A DNA stretch of 64,000 nucleotides, from assembly GCF_008386575.1 (NCBI RefSeq), contig NZ_VUOA01000028.1, forward strand, positions 21,586-85,585, written 5' to 3'. Under the pieces are notes generated by a model. The model did not search any database, was not told where the DNA came from, and saw only the letters and a program-made list of their open reading frames with translations. The translations under genes and the position numbers were made by a program. Source of the DNA: Salinarimonas soli. Its GTDB lineage: Bacteria > Pseudomonadota > Alphaproteobacteria > Rhizobiales > Beijerinckiaceae. This document shows, piece by piece, positions 53,591 through 63,805 of the stretch. Within the stretch, counting starts at the first letter, position 1; every line of letters starts with the position of its first letter.

Positions 53591-54401
53591 CGAGCCCTCC
53601 CACGAAGCCCCGGATGAGGCGGCGCAGGCCCGCGGAGGCGCCCGTCGCCACGTCCTTGGTCTCGCCGTGCGAAGGCGAGGCGCCGCCGATCCCCGCCGCC
53701 ATGTTGGTGACCACCGACACGGCGCAGACCTTCAGGCCGTAGTAACGGGCGAGGATCACCTCGGGCACCGTCGACATGCCGACGAGATCGGCGCCGAGCG
53801 TGCGAGCCATGCGGATCTCGGCCGGCGTCTCGAAGCTCGGCCCGGCGAACCACATGTAGACGCCCTCGTGCAGGGTCACGCCCGTCACGCTCGCGGCGAG
53901 CTTCAGCTTCTTGCGCAGCCGCTCGTCATAGGCGTTCGTGAGCGAGACGAAGCGGCCGTCCGAGGTGTCCTTGAACAAGGGGCTCATCCCCGAGAAGTTG
54001 ATGTGGTCGGTGACCGACACGAGGCTGCCGGGCCGGTAGTCGAGCTTCGTGGAGCCTGCGGCGTTGGTGAGGACGAGGGGCGGCGCGCCGAGCGCCTTCA
54101 CGAACGCGATCGGCACGCGCATGGCGGCGGCGTCGCCCGTCTCGTAATAGTGCGCCCGGCCCTGGAAGATGAGGATGCGCTTGCGGTCCATCCGCCCCGC
54201 GATGAGCTGGCCCGCATGGCCCGACACGCCGCTCTCGGGGAAGTGCGGGATCTCCGCGTAGGGCAGGCTCACCACCTCCTCGAGATCGTCGACGAGCCGG
54301 CCGAGCCCCGTGCCCAGCACCATGGCGCAGTCGAAGCGCCCGTCGAAGCCCCGCTCTCGGACGAACCGCGCCGCCTCCTCGGCCTTTTCCTCGAACGTCA
54401 T
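53574..54401 (-). CDS. Purine nucleoside phosphorylase (PunA type)
   Basis: A 275-residue trimeric-type PNP. The phosphate-binding loop is GTGLG near 31-35; LTNAAGSTKLDYRPGSLVSVTDHIN and VYMWFAGPSFETPAEIRM are the family signatures, and VVTNMAAG near the C-terminus helps bind the base. It splits purine (deoxy)nucleosides. It overlaps cdd upstream (ATGA type) and deoC downstream, so it belongs to one operon. Confidence 0.95.
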   Translation of the reverse strand: MTFEEKAEEAARFVRERGFDGRFDCAMVLGTGLGRLVDDLEEVVSLPYAEIPHFPESGVSGHAGQLIAGRMDRKRILIFQGRAHYYETGDAAAMRVPIAFVKALGAPPLVLTNAAGSTKLDYRPGSLVSVTDHINFSGMSPLFKDTSDGRFVSLTNAYDERLRKKLKLAASVTGVTLHEGVYMWFAGPSFETPAEIRMARTLGADLVGMSTVPEVILARYYGLKVCAVSVVTNMAAGIGGASPSHGETKDVATGASAGLRRLIRGFVGGLDDTSA

Positions 54402-54817
54402 CGCGCTCCCCTCCCGGTGTCGGCCAGGTTGTCGGGTCCGAAGGAGAAGGGCAACAGCTCGTCGAGGCGGAACGTGCGGCGCACGCCCTCGAGCCCCGCG
54501 ATGTGCACCGGCGTCTCAGGCGTCGCGAACTCCCGGATGCGCTGGCGGCAGCCGCCGCACGGGGTGACGAGGTGCTCCCCCTCCCCCACCACGAGGATCT
54601 CGGCGATGGCCCGCCCGCCCGCCTGGATCATGGCGCTGATCGCGCCCGTCTCGGCGCAGGCGCCCTGCGGATAGGCCGCGTTCTCCACGTTGCAGCCGGC
54701 ATGGACCCGGCCGTCCGTGTCCCGGACGGCGGCCCCGACGGTGAAGCCCGAATAGGGCGCATAGGCGCGGCCTTGCGCGGCGCGGGCGGCTTGAAAGAGG
54801 TCGTCGAGCGAGGTCAT
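54398..54817 (-). CDS. cdd: Cytidine deaminase
   Basis: A 139-residue zinc enzyme of the tetrameric type. The catalytic motif is C54-A-E56 and the zinc site is completed by C87 and C90 (PCGGCRQ). It converts (deoxy)cytidine to (deoxy)uridine, feeding the phosphorylases encoded next. The stop overlaps the PNP start. The gap upstream to the glycoside-hydrolase-like gene is 88 bp. Confidence 0.97.
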   Translation of the reverse strand: MTSLDDLFQAARAAQGRAYAPYSGFTVGAAVRDTDGRVHAGCNVENAAYPQGACAETGAISAMIQAGGRAIAEILVVGEGEHLVTPCGGCRQRIREFATPETPVHIAGLEGVRRTFRLDELLPFSFGPDNLADTGRGAR

Positions 54818-54905
54818 AGGCCGGTTTGTCCATGCCCGGCGCAGGTGTCAAGCGCCGTGGCCTGGCCGGAGGCAAGCCCAAGCCCCGCTCCGAGGCCGAG
54901 CCGCC

Positions 54906-56387
54906 CTATGGACCCGTCTCTGCCTGGATCGCTAGCGCCAGGTCGGCGGCGAAGGGCGGAGCCTCGACGACGAGGCCTCCCTCAGGGCCCGCCTCGGCCG
55001 TGAGCGTGCCGCAGGCCCGTCCGGCCACCGTGTCGAAGGCCGTCACGCGGTAGTGCCCGGGCCCCAGACCCGGCACGCTCAAGCGGGGCCGGACCGGCGC
55101 CGCGTCCCGGCGCAGGCGGCCGTCGGTCCCGAGCGTATCGCGGCGGACGAGCCAGACCACGGCCTGCCTCTCGTCCCCGCACGCGACAGCGGCGAGGTGA
55201 GGCGGGGCGTCCTCCACGGCCACCTCGATCGGCCGGCGCCGGAAGCGGGGCCAGTCGATGAGGGGCAGGAAGGCAGACAGGGCGCGCTGCGCGTCGTGCA
55301 TCCCGGCGGTCAGGACGTGGGGGCGGCGGTTGGGCCAGCGCATGCCGCCGCCCGCGCCGCCGGCCGCCAGGTGCGCCCATTGGATGTGCCGGAAATATTC
55401 GTCGTCGAACGCTTCCGCGAGGGTGAGCTTGCGGTCCTTGAAGGCGTGGATGGGCCCGTGCTCCGTGTCGAGGAAGGGGCGCCCGTCCGTGATCTCGGCG
55501 ATGCTCTCGCGCACGATGCGCGCCATGCCGAGCGCCGGGGCGACGGTGTCGCGCGGGTCGTCGATCGTGCCGTGCTCGTAGATGTGGATCGTCGCGAAAT
55601 CGAGGCTCGGGTGGCGGAAGATCGGCTCGGCAAGCGGCATGTGCGGCCGCCAGCGCAGCTCCGGCCCGAAAATCGAGACGGTCTGAGGATGGGAACGGCC
55701 GTAGAGCCGCATCTCCAGGTCGCGCACGTGCCGGCTGAGGTCGGCGATGAAATCGGGAAAACCGTCGGCGCTGTCGCCCCCTTGGGCCGGGTGGATCTCG
55801 TTCCAGAGGTCCCACGCAAACAAGGCTCCCGAGCCGCCCCAGCGCTCCACCGCGAAGGCGAGCCGCGCCTTGATGGCCGCGCGCGTCGCGGGGCAGAGCA
55901 GGAGACGGGAGGGGTGGTCGAGGGGCCCGCCCTGGGCGCGGCAATAGGGGTGGTGGCGCCAGTGCAGCCAGGTCCAGAACGTGTCGACGGGGGTGAGGAG
56001 GATGCGCAGGCCCACCCGCTCGCAGACGGCGAAGAGGTCGTCCCAGAGCCGAACCATGGCGGGCACGAAGCGGCCCACGGGACGCTCGATGTAGCGGTGG
56101 CGGACCTGCGCGTATTCCAGCATGAGGCGCAGCACCGTGACGCCCGACGCGGCGAGCCCGCTCAAATAGGCCTCGACGCCGGGCAGGTCGCGGCGTCGGA
56201 ACATGCCGTCGAGGGTCGTCCAGCTGATGGCGTCGTTGTGGCCCACAGGCGTCCAGGCCTCGCCCGTCTCGGTCACGAAATAGGGCGCATTCGGCGCCAC
56301 CGCGATCCAGGGGAGCGGGCCGCGTCCGGCGGGAGGCAAAGGCCGGGCTGCCCCCGGGCCGGTCTCGGCGAGGAAGTCTCGATACAT
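54906..56387 (-). CDS. Cytoplasmic glycoside hydrolase-like protein (GH5-like TIM barrel)
   Basis: A 493-residue protein. The candidate acid/base is E197 in WDLWNEIHP and the candidate nucleophile E309 in DTEHGP, the arrangement of clan-A retaining glycosidases. A C-terminal domain of about 130 residues (LSVPGLGPGHYRVTAFDTVAGR) looks like a beta-sandwich. There is no signal peptide, so it acts in the cytoplasm. It lies between the nucleoside permease gene and cdd. The substrate is unknown; a glycosylated or otherwise modified nucleoside is one possibility. AGGA lies before ATG 56387. Confidence 0.8.
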   Translation of the reverse strand: MYRDFLAETGPGAARPLPPAGRGPLPWIAVAPNAPYFVTETGEAWTPVGHNDAISWTTLDGMFRRRDLPGVEAYLSGLAASGVTVLRLMLEYAQVRHRYIERPVGRFVPAMVRLWDDLFAVCERVGLRILLTPVDTFWTWLHWRHHPYCRAQGGPLDHPSRLLLCPATRAAIKARLAFAVERWGGSGALFAWDLWNEIHPAQGGDSADGFPDFIADLSRHVRDLEMRLYGRSHPQTVSIFGPELRWRPHMPLAEPIFRHPSLDFATIHIYEHGTIDDPRDTVAPALGMARIVRESIAEITDGRPFLDTEHGPIHAFKDRKLTLAEAFDDEYFRHIQWAHLAAGGAGGGMRWPNRRPHVLTAGMHDAQRALSAFLPLIDWPRFRRRPIEVAVEDAPPHLAAVACGDERQAVVWLVRRDTLGTDGRLRRDAAPVRPRLSVPGLGPGHYRVTAFDTVAGRACGTLTAEAGPEGGLVVEAPPFAADLALAIQAETGP

Positions 56388-56471
56388 CTGGGTCCTGAGG
56401 CTGCGGGAGGCGCGCCCGAAAACACGGAAGGCCGGAGGAGAGTTCCTGGACGGCGTGCGAAAGAACGCCGC

Positions 56472-57380
56472 TCAGCGCTCCTTGACGTAGGGCACGCCCG
56501 CCGCGCGGGGCGGGATCGCCCGGCCGCCGAAGCCCGCGAGCAGCAGCACGGTGATCACGTAGGGCATGGCCTGGATCGCCTGCACCGGCACCTCGCCGAT
56601 CCCTGGCAGCGGCACGCCCTGGAGGCGGATCGACATCGCCTCCAGAAAGCCGAACAGGAGGCACGCGCCGAGCGCAGGCCAGGCGCGCCACTTGGCGAAG
56701 ATGAGGGCCGCGAGCGCGATGAAGCCGCGCCCCGCCGTCATGCCGGGCAGGAAGCCCGCCGACAATGCCGCCGCCAGATAGGTGCCGCCTAAGCCGCACA
56801 GGACGCCCGCCACGACCACGGCGGCATAGCGCAAGGCGGTGACGGAGATGCCCGCCGTGTCGACCGCCGCCGGCTTCTCGCCCACCGCCCGCAGCCGCAG
56901 GCCAAAGCGCGTCCGGGCGAGGACGAAGGCCGTGACCGGCACCATGGCGAGCGCGATATAGACCAGGGCCGAGTGACCGAGGAGCACCCCCTCGAAGCGC
57001 CCCGCGCCCTCCAGGGGCGGCGTGCGTCCGCCCTGGCCGTACCACGCGTTGCCGATCGTCGCCGTGAGCCCGGCGGCCAGCATGTTGATGGCGACCCCCG
57101 ACACGATCTGGTTGCCGCGCTGGGTGATCGAGGCGAAGCCGTGGACGAGGGCGAGGGCCACCGAGGCGCCGATGCCGGCGAGAAGCCCCATCCAGGCGGA
57201 GCCGGTGAGGTGGGCCGCCGCGCCCGCCGCGAAGGCGGCGGCGAGCAGCTTGCCCTCGAGCCCGATGTCGACCACGCCCGAGCGCTCGGACCAGAGCCCC
57301 GCAAGGCAAGCGCAGAGCAGCGGGATCGACAGGCGCAACGTCGAGTCGAGGACCACGAGAACGGAGGAGAGCGCGTCCAT
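56472..57380 (-). CDS. ABC transporter permease, nucleoside type (second permease)
   Basis: A 302-residue permease of the BPD_transp_2 family with eight or more hydrophobic segments. The family sequence SGVVDIGLEGKLLAAAF lies near 34-50 and GFIALAALIFAKWRAWPAL near 225. In nucleoside importers it pairs with a longer permease, here the gene 3 bp upstream (57384-58490). The 84-bp gap after it, before the hydrolase-like gene, has no obvious terminator. Confidence 0.94.
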   Translation of the reverse strand: MDALSSVLVVLDSTLRLSIPLLCACLAGLWSERSGVVDIGLEGKLLAAAFAAGAAAHLTGSAWMGLLAGIGASVALALVHGFASITQRGNQIVSGVAINMLAAGLTATIGNAWYGQGGRTPPLEGAGRFEGVLLGHSALVYIALAMVPVTAFVLARTRFGLRLRAVGEKPAAVDTAGISVTALRYAAVVVAGVLCGLGGTYLAAALSAGFLPGMTAGRGFIALAALIFAKWRAWPALGACLLFGFLEAMSIRLQGVPLPGIGEVPVQAIQAMPYVITVLLLAGFGGRAIPPRAAGVPYVKER

Positions 57381-57383
57381 GCC

Positions 57384-58490
57384 CTACGCCTCCACGGCGC
57401 GCGGGCGGCGCGTCAACGCGCCTGCAACGAGGCGCCGGAACAAGCCGTCGAGGGCGCCCGCGAACAGGATCAGCACGCCGCCGATCACCACGATCATGTC
57501 GCGGGTGATGGCGGGCTTCTCGAAGGCGAGCTCGGCGCCGCCCTGGTAGAGCATGCCGAACAGGATCGAGGCGAAGACGATGCCGACCGGATGCGCCCGC
57601 CCCATGAGGGCCACCGCGATGCCGATGAAGCCGTAGCCCGCCGTGAAGTCGAGGAGCAGGCGGTGCTGGTAGCCCATCAGCTCGTTGACCGCGAGCCCGC
57701 CCGCGAGCGCGCCGGAGACCGACATGGCGATGACGGTCACCCGCGTCGCCGAGATGCCGGCATAGGCCGCGGCGGTGGGGTTGGCGCCCACCGTGCGGAT
57801 CGCGAAGCCGAGCCGCGAGCGGTAGATGAGGAGCCAGACGGCGACGCAGGCCGCGAGCGCGACGAGCAGCGTGAGGTTGAGCTGCGAGGTGGGGATCGCG
57901 ACGCCGAACAGGCCGAGGAACTCGTGCAGGGCGGGGACGTGGCTCGCCTCCGGGAAGGCCCGGGTCTCGAGGCTCATGGAGCCCGTCTCGCGCAGGACGT
58001 TGCCCAGCAGGTAGACCATGAGCACCGTGGCGAGCCAGTTGAACATGATCGTCGTGATGACGATGTGGCTGCCCCGCCGGGCCTGGAGATAGCCCGGCAC
58101 GAAGGCCCACGCCGCCCCGAAGGCCGCCGCCGCCAGGATGCCCACGGGAATGAGGAGGAAGCCCGGCAGGAAGCCGAGGTTGAGGAGCGCCAGCGCGATG
58201 CCGAGGCCCCCCAGCGTCGCCTGCCCCTCGCCGCCGATGTTGAACAGGCCGGCATGGAACGCCACCGCCACGGCAAGCCCCGTGAAGATGAAGTTCGTGG
58301 CATAGAACAAGGTGAAGCCGAGGCCTTCCCCTGAGCCGAGCGAGCCCTGGAGCAGGATGCGCGTCACGCTCAACGGATCCTCGCCGATGAACAGGACCAC
58401 GAGGCCCGCGACGAGGAAGGCGCTGGCGACGCTGACGAGCGGCACGAGGACCACGTCGGCCCAGCGCGGGATGGTGAGGGGAGCGCTCAC
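57384..58490 (-). CDS. ABC transporter permease, nucleoside type (first permease)
   Basis: A 368-residue permease of the BPD_transp_2 family. The signature FHAGLFNIGGEGQATLGGLG is seen near 80-98, and multiple transmembrane helices follow. I set the start at GTG 58490, whose bases overlap the stop of the VOC gene upstream (GTGA). A longer frame reaching 58568 lies inside that gene and is rejected. Confidence 0.93.
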   Translation of the reverse strand: MSAPLTIPRWADVVLVPLVSVASAFLVAGLVVLFIGEDPLSVTRILLQGSLGSGEGLGFTLFYATNFIFTGLAVAVAFHAGLFNIGGEGQATLGGLGIALALLNLGFLPGFLLIPVGILAAAAFGAAWAFVPGYLQARRGSHIVITTIMFNWLATVLMVYLLGNVLRETGSMSLETRAFPEASHVPALHEFLGLFGVAIPTSQLNLTLLVALAACVAVWLLIYRSRLGFAIRTVGANPTAAAYAGISATRVTVIAMSVSGALAGGLAVNELMGYQHRLLLDFTAGYGFIGIAVALMGRAHPVGIVFASILFGMLYQGGAELAFEKPAITRDMIVVIGGVLILFAGALDGLFRRLVAGALTRRPRAVEA

Positions 58491-58930
58491 GGCGCGGGAT
58501 CTCCGGTGGGCAGGGTCAGGTTGCCGTGGGCGTCGAGCGGGAAGAACGGGTTGTGGGCGACCTCCCAAAGGTGGCCGTCCGGGTCCGCGAAATAGCCCGA
58601 ATGGCCGCCCCAGAACACCGCCCGCGGCGTCTTGACGTTGCGCGCGCCGAGCGAGAGCGCCAGGGCGTGGACGGCGTCCACCTCCTCCACCGAGCGGGCG
58701 TTATAGGCGAGCGTGATCCCGGCAAAGCCCGTCGGCACGTCCGGCAGGCCCGCATCCGCCGCGAGCTCGGCGCGGGGGAAGAGCGCGAGCGCGAGCCCGT
58801 TCCCCTGATAGAACGCGACGCCCTCCTGGCTCGCGGGGGAGAGGCGCCAGCCCAGGCCCTCGTAGAAGGCTCGGGCGCGGGCGAGATCGGCGACGCCGAG
58901 GGTGACGAGGGAGAGACGGGGCTCCATCAT
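58487..58930 (-). CDS. VOC-fold (glyoxalase/bleomycin resistance) family protein
   Basis: A 147-residue vicinal-oxygen-chelate protein with paired beta-alpha-beta units (LSLVTLGVADLARARAFYEGLGW; AVFWGGHSGYFADPDGHLWEVAHNP). The PDGHLWE stretch contains a likely metal ligand. The substrate is unknown. It lies within the nucleoside ABC operon, its stop overlapping the permease start. A GGGAG site lies 7 bases before ATG 58930. Confidence 0.88.
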   Translation of the reverse strand: MMEPRLSLVTLGVADLARARAFYEGLGWRLSPASQEGVAFYQGNGLALALFPRAELAADAGLPDVPTGFAGITLAYNARSVEEVDAVHALALSLGARNVKTPRAVFWGGHSGYFADPDGHLWEVAHNPFFPLDAHGNLTLPTGDPAP

Positions 58931-58941
58931 GGGCGCGCTCC

Positions 58942-59182
58942 CTCCCCTATCCCGGATGGGAGAGGGGTCGGGGGTGAGGGTTGGACGCTGCGAGCTTCGC
59001 TGCGCGGATCCGTGCTCCTACCGTCATCCCCGGGCTTGACCCGGGGACCCAGCCCAACGCGTTGACTGGATGGCCGGGTCGAGCCCGGCCATGACAAGCG
59101 GAGTCGTCGAGAGAGCTGGTCCGACCTGGCCACCCTCACCCGCTGGCACTTCGTGCATCCCTCTCCCATCCGGGAGAGGGGA
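58942..59182. repeat. Composite palindromic element type B, copy 1
   Basis: About 241 bp between the ATPase gene and the VOC gene. The outer arms (CCCGGATGGGAGAGGGG-TCGGGGGTGAGGG on the left, CCCTCACCCGCTGGC...CCCATCCGGGAGAGGGG on the right) pair. The core holds TCATCCCCGGGCTTGACCCG and TGGCCGGGTCGAGCCCGGCC hairpins. It recurs at 60731-60966 and, inverted, at 63770-64000. Confidence 0.88.
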
Positions 59183-59198
59183 GCTGGCGCCATCCCCC

Positions 59199-60719
<1,521 letters not shown>

Positions 60720-60730
60720 TGGCACGCTTC

Positions 60731-60966
60731 TCCCCTCTCCCGGACGGGAGAGGGGGCGGGGGTGAGGGTTCGACGCCGGGAGGTTCGCTCGGGAAACAAA
60801 CCCCGTCGTCCCCGGGCTCGGCCTGGCGACCCAGGGCCACGGTAGGCATGGATGGCCGGGTCAAGCCCGGCCATGACAGGTGGGGGCGGGGGAGCGGGCT
60901 GGTGTCAGCGCGCCACCCTCACCCCCTTGGCACTCCGTGCATCCCTCTCCCATCCGGGAGAGGGGA
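60731..60966. repeat. Composite palindromic element type B, copy 2
   Basis: About 236 bp between the BMP binding-protein gene and the ATPase gene. Outer arms and internal TGGCCGGGTCAAGCCCGGCC hairpin match copy 1, with differences in the filler. It follows the binding-protein gene in transcription order, like the type A element at 6850-7046 in the other ABC operon. Confidence 0.88.
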
Positions 60967-60979
60967 GCTGCGGCCTACC

Positions 60980-61987
60980 TCACAGCGCCGGGCACTTATT
61001 GTCCGACATGAAGTCGTGAACCTGCACCTTGCCCGACGCGATGTCGGCGGTGGCCTGGTCGACGGCCTTACGCATGTCGGCGGTGATGAGCGGCTTGTTG
61101 TGCTCGTCGTCCGCCCAGGCGACGCCCTGCTCCTTGAGGCCGAGCGTGACCTGGCCCGCCTTGAACGTGTTGTTCTTGGCGTCCATGAAGGTCGAGTAGG
61201 CGGCGTTGTCGACGCGCTTGAGCATCGAGGTCAGCACCTTGCCGGGGTGCAGGCCGTTCTGGTTGGAGTCGACGCCGATGCCGAGCTTGCCGGCGTCCGC
61301 CACCGCGCGGAGCACGCCGATGCCGGTCCCGCCCGCCGCGTGGTACACGACGTCCGCGCCGCGATCCATCTGGCCCTTGGCGAGCTCGCCGCCGCGCACG
61401 GGATCGTTCCAGGCCGCGCCCGTGGTGCCCGTCATGTTGACGAAGACCTCGGCGTCCTTCTTGGCGGCCTTCACCCCTTGGGCGTAGCCGCAGGCGAAGC
61501 GGCGGATGAGGGGGATGTCCATGCCGCCCACGAAGCCGACCTTGCCGGTCTTCGAGGCCATGCCGGCCAGCATGCCGACGAGGTACGAGCCCTCGTGCTC
61601 CTTGAAGAGGATCGACTCCACGTTGGGCTTCTCGACGACGCTGTCGATGATCGCGAACTTCAGGTTCGGGAACTCGGCCGCAACCTTCTCGAGCGCGCTC
61701 TTCTGGCTGAAGCCGACGGCGAGGATCGGCGAGAAGCCCTCGCGGGCGAAGCGGCGCAGGGCCTGCTCGCGCTGCGCGTCGTTCTGGGGCTCGAAGTCAC
61801 GATACTCGACGCCCGTCTCCTTCTTGAAGCGCTCGGCGCCCGTATAGACGCCCTCGTTGAAGGATTTGTCGAACTTGCCGCCGAGATCGTAGACGATCGC
61901 CGGCTTGGGCGCGGCGCCCTGCGCGAGGGCGACGGCCGTGGAGGCCACCATGCCCGCGAGGGCAAGCCCGAGTGCTTTCAAAGTCAT
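60980..61987 (-). CDS. BMP-family ABC transporter substrate-binding protein (nucleoside type)
   Basis: A 335-residue exported protein. The signal peptide ends near STAVALAQ. The BMP/PnrA fold is indicated by YDLGGKFDKSFNEGVYTGAERF, FVGGMDIPLIRRFACGYAQGVK and GGTGIGVLRAVADAGKLGIGVDSNQNG. This family binds nucleosides. First gene of the large minus-strand nucleoside cluster. ATG 61987 opens directly with the signal peptide; the upstream extension is rejected. Confidence 0.95.
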   Translation of the reverse strand: MTLKALGLALAGMVASTAVALAQGAAPKPAIVYDLGGKFDKSFNEGVYTGAERFKKETGVEYRDFEPQNDAQREQALRRFAREGFSPILAVGFSQKSALEKVAAEFPNLKFAIIDSVVEKPNVESILFKEHEGSYLVGMLAGMASKTGKVGFVGGMDIPLIRRFACGYAQGVKAAKKDAEVFVNMTGTTGAAWNDPVRGGELAKGQMDRGADVVYHAAGGTGIGVLRAVADAGKLGIGVDSNQNGLHPGKVLTSMLKRVDNAAYSTFMDAKNNTFKAGQVTLGLKEQGVAWADDEHNKPLITADMRKAVDQATADIASGKVQVHDFMSDNKCPAL

Positions 61988-62146
61988 GCGTGACGTTCCC
62001 TTGAGACGTGCGGGCGCTCTTTCGGCGTCCGATCGGGCGTCACGATGGCACGGCGCTTCCCCCTCGGTAAAGACCCGGACGGGGGGAGGCGTGTCGCAGT
62101 CCAAAGCCTTGTGGGGGTTGGGGTCCGCGGGCCGCGGTCCCCGGGG

Positions 62147-62190
62147 CCGCCGCGCTCCCGGCCCGGGAGAGGGCGTCGGGAGCGCGGCGG
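62147..62190 (-). terminator. Strong hairpin after the Pro/Ala-rich gene
   Basis: Bases 62147-62159 (CCGCCGCGCTCCC) are the exact complement of 62178-62190, giving a 13-bp stem with an 18-base loop. It begins 4 bp after the stop of the 62195-62902 gene in transcription order. No T-tract follows, so it may be a 3' stabilising structure rather than a classic terminator. Confidence 0.65.
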
Positions 62191-62194
62191 GTGG

Positions 62195-62902
62195 TCAGCG
62201 GAACAGCTTCGGATCGAGGGCCGAGAGGGCGAGAAGCGGGATCGGCATGTTGACCCCGGCGCGCCGCAGCTTCTGCGCCTGCTCGCGGCAGGCCGCCTGG
62301 TTGTTCGTGCCCACGAGCGCGTCGGCCCGGTCGACGGGCAGGAGCTCCGTGACGGGGGGCGCCTTGGGGGCGGGCGGGCCGGGAGGGGCGGCCGGCGCGG
62401 GCGCGGCGCCGGGAGCCGGCGGGGGCGGCGGCGCGGCGGCCTTGGCGGCCTCCGCCTTCACGAAGGTGGCGAGCTCCCGGCACAGGTTGGCCGGGCCGAC
62501 CTGGGGCGGCGCGGCGGGCGCCGCCTGCTGGACGGGCGCGGGGGCCGCGGGCGCAGCCTGCTGGGCGGCCGGCGGGGGCGTGGCCGGCGCGGCCTGCTGG
62601 GCCGGGGCGGGAGCCGGAGGCGTGGCGGGTTGCGCCGTCGCGGCGGCTGGAGCGTCGGGCGGCGGCACCTGGGCGGCTTCGGCCGGCGGGGGCACCTCGA
62701 TGGGCTGGAGCGGGCGCTCGGCCCCCACGGTCGCGGGCGTCTCGGGTGCGGGAAGCGGGGGCACGGGCACCGTGGGGGTGGTCACGTTGCCGGCGGGCGG
62801 GGGGGCCGCCTCGGGCTGCGCCGCGGGCGGCGCCGTCTGCGCGAAGGCGGCGGGAGCGAGGGCCGCGCCGGCCAGAAGCGCGGCGAGGAGAATCGGCTTC
62901 AC
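62195..62902 (-). CDS. Exported Pro/Ala-rich hypothetical protein
   Basis: A 235-residue protein with a signal peptide (KPILLAALLAGAALAPAAFAQ). About 110 residues of Pro/Ala/Gln/Val-rich sequence follow. A short conserved-looking part near the C-terminus has two Cys residues (NLCRELATFVKAEAAK; NNQAACREQAQKLRRAG) that may form a disulfide. The start is GTG 62902: AGGAGG lies 7 bases upstream and the signal peptide begins there. The much longer upstream frame is a shadow of the next gene. No family recognised. Confidence 0.72.
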   Translation of the reverse strand: MKPILLAALLAGAALAPAAFAQTAPPAAQPEAAPPPAGNVTTPTVPVPPLPAPETPATVGAERPLQPIEVPPPAEAAQVPPPDAPAAATAQPATPPAPAPAQQAAPATPPPAAQQAAPAAPAPVQQAAPAAPPQVGPANLCRELATFVKAEAAKAAAPPPPPAPGAAPAPAAPPGPPAPKAPPVTELLPVDRADALVGTNNQAACREQAQKLRRAGVNMPIPLLALSALDPKLFR

Positions 62903-62998
62903 GGGTTTTCCTCCTGGTTTTGCCGCCCATCTGAGGGCATGGGGGGCGTTCTGTCCATATCCGCCCGCCATTTCGGCCCGCATCGTGACGGTGACCCC

Positions 62999-63805
62999 AT
63001 GAGCCTCGGCCCCGACGAGATCGACCGCTATGCCCGCCACCTCGTCCTTCGCGACGTCGGCGGCCCCGGCCAGGCGCGCCTCAAGGCCGCCCGCGTGCTC
63101 GTGGTGGGGGCGGGCGGGCTCGGCGCGCCGCTGATCCAGTATCTCGCGGCCGCCGGAGTGGGCACCATCGGCATCGTCGACGACGACGTGGTGTCCCTCT
63201 CCAACCTCCAGCGCCAGGTGATCCACGGCACCCCGGAGATCGGCCGGCCCAAGGTCGCGAGCGCGGCCTCGGCGGTGCTGCGGCTCAATCCGCACGTGCG
63301 CGTCGAGATGCACCAGCGCCGGATCGAGCCCTCGAACGCCGCCGCCCTCGTCGGCGGGTTCGACATCGTGGCCGACGGCTCGGACAATTTCGACACACGC
63401 TACGCGGTCTCCGACGCCTGCTTCCACGCCGGCCGGCCCCTCGTTACGGCGGCGCTCGGCCAGTTTGACGGCTCGCTCACCACGATCCGCGCCCACGAGC
63501 GCGACGCGCAAGGCCGCCCGAACCCCACCTATCGCTGCCTCTTCCCCTCCCCGCCCCCGCCCGGCGCCGTCCCGGCCTGCGCGGAAGCCGGCGTGCTCGG
63601 CGCGCTCGCGGGCGTCATGGGAAGCCTCATGGCGATGGAGGTGATGCGGGAGATCGTGGGCTTCGGCGAGGGCCTGGTCGGGCGCCTCCTCATGGTCGAC
63701 GCGCGCGGCATGCGCTTCGAGACGATGCGCTACGGCTGGGACCCGGAGAACCCGCTGAGCGGAACCTCCCTCCCCTCTCCCGGAGGGGAGAGGGGCCGGG
63801 GGTGA
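62999..63805 (+). CDS. MoeB/ThiF/HesA family adenylyltransferase
   Basis: A 268-residue E1-like enzyme. It has the nucleotide loop VVGAGGLGAPLIQYLAAAG (about 35-53), D-D-D-V-V-S-L-S-N-L-Q-R-Q and D-G-S-D-N-F-D-T-R-Y. Such enzymes adenylate the C-terminus of MoaD or ThiS. Where zinc-bearing members have CxxC pairs, this one reads TYRC and DPENPLSG. Its last dozen residues (LPSPGGERGRG) and stop codon come from the palindromic element at 63770. moeB or thiF cannot be chosen from sequence alone. Confidence 0.87.
   Translation: MSLGPDEIDRYARHLVLRDVGGPGQARLKAARVLVVGAGGLGAPLIQYLAAAGVGTIGIVDDDVVSLSNLQRQVIHGTPEIGRPKVASAASAVLRLNPHVRVEMHQRRIEPSNAAALVGGFDIVADGSDNFDTRYAVSDACFHAGRPLVTAALGQFDGSLTTIRAHERDAQGRPNPTYRCLFPSPPPPGAVPACAEAGVLGALAGVMGSLMAMEVMREIVGFGEGLVGRLLMVDARGMRFETMRYGWDPENPLSGTSLPSPGGERGRG

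Noticed and set aside
54982-58110. A minus-strand open frame of about 1042 codons spanning the hydrolase-like and permease genes
   Set aside because: It runs in another frame of the same strand through three genes with clear domains. Its translation is Arg/Pro-rich without any domain.
62903-63511. Upstream extension of the Pro/Ala-rich exported protein on the minus strand
   Set aside because: A perfectly placed AGGAGG and a signal peptide mark GTG 62902 as the start; the extension is antisense to the MoeB/ThiF-family gene.
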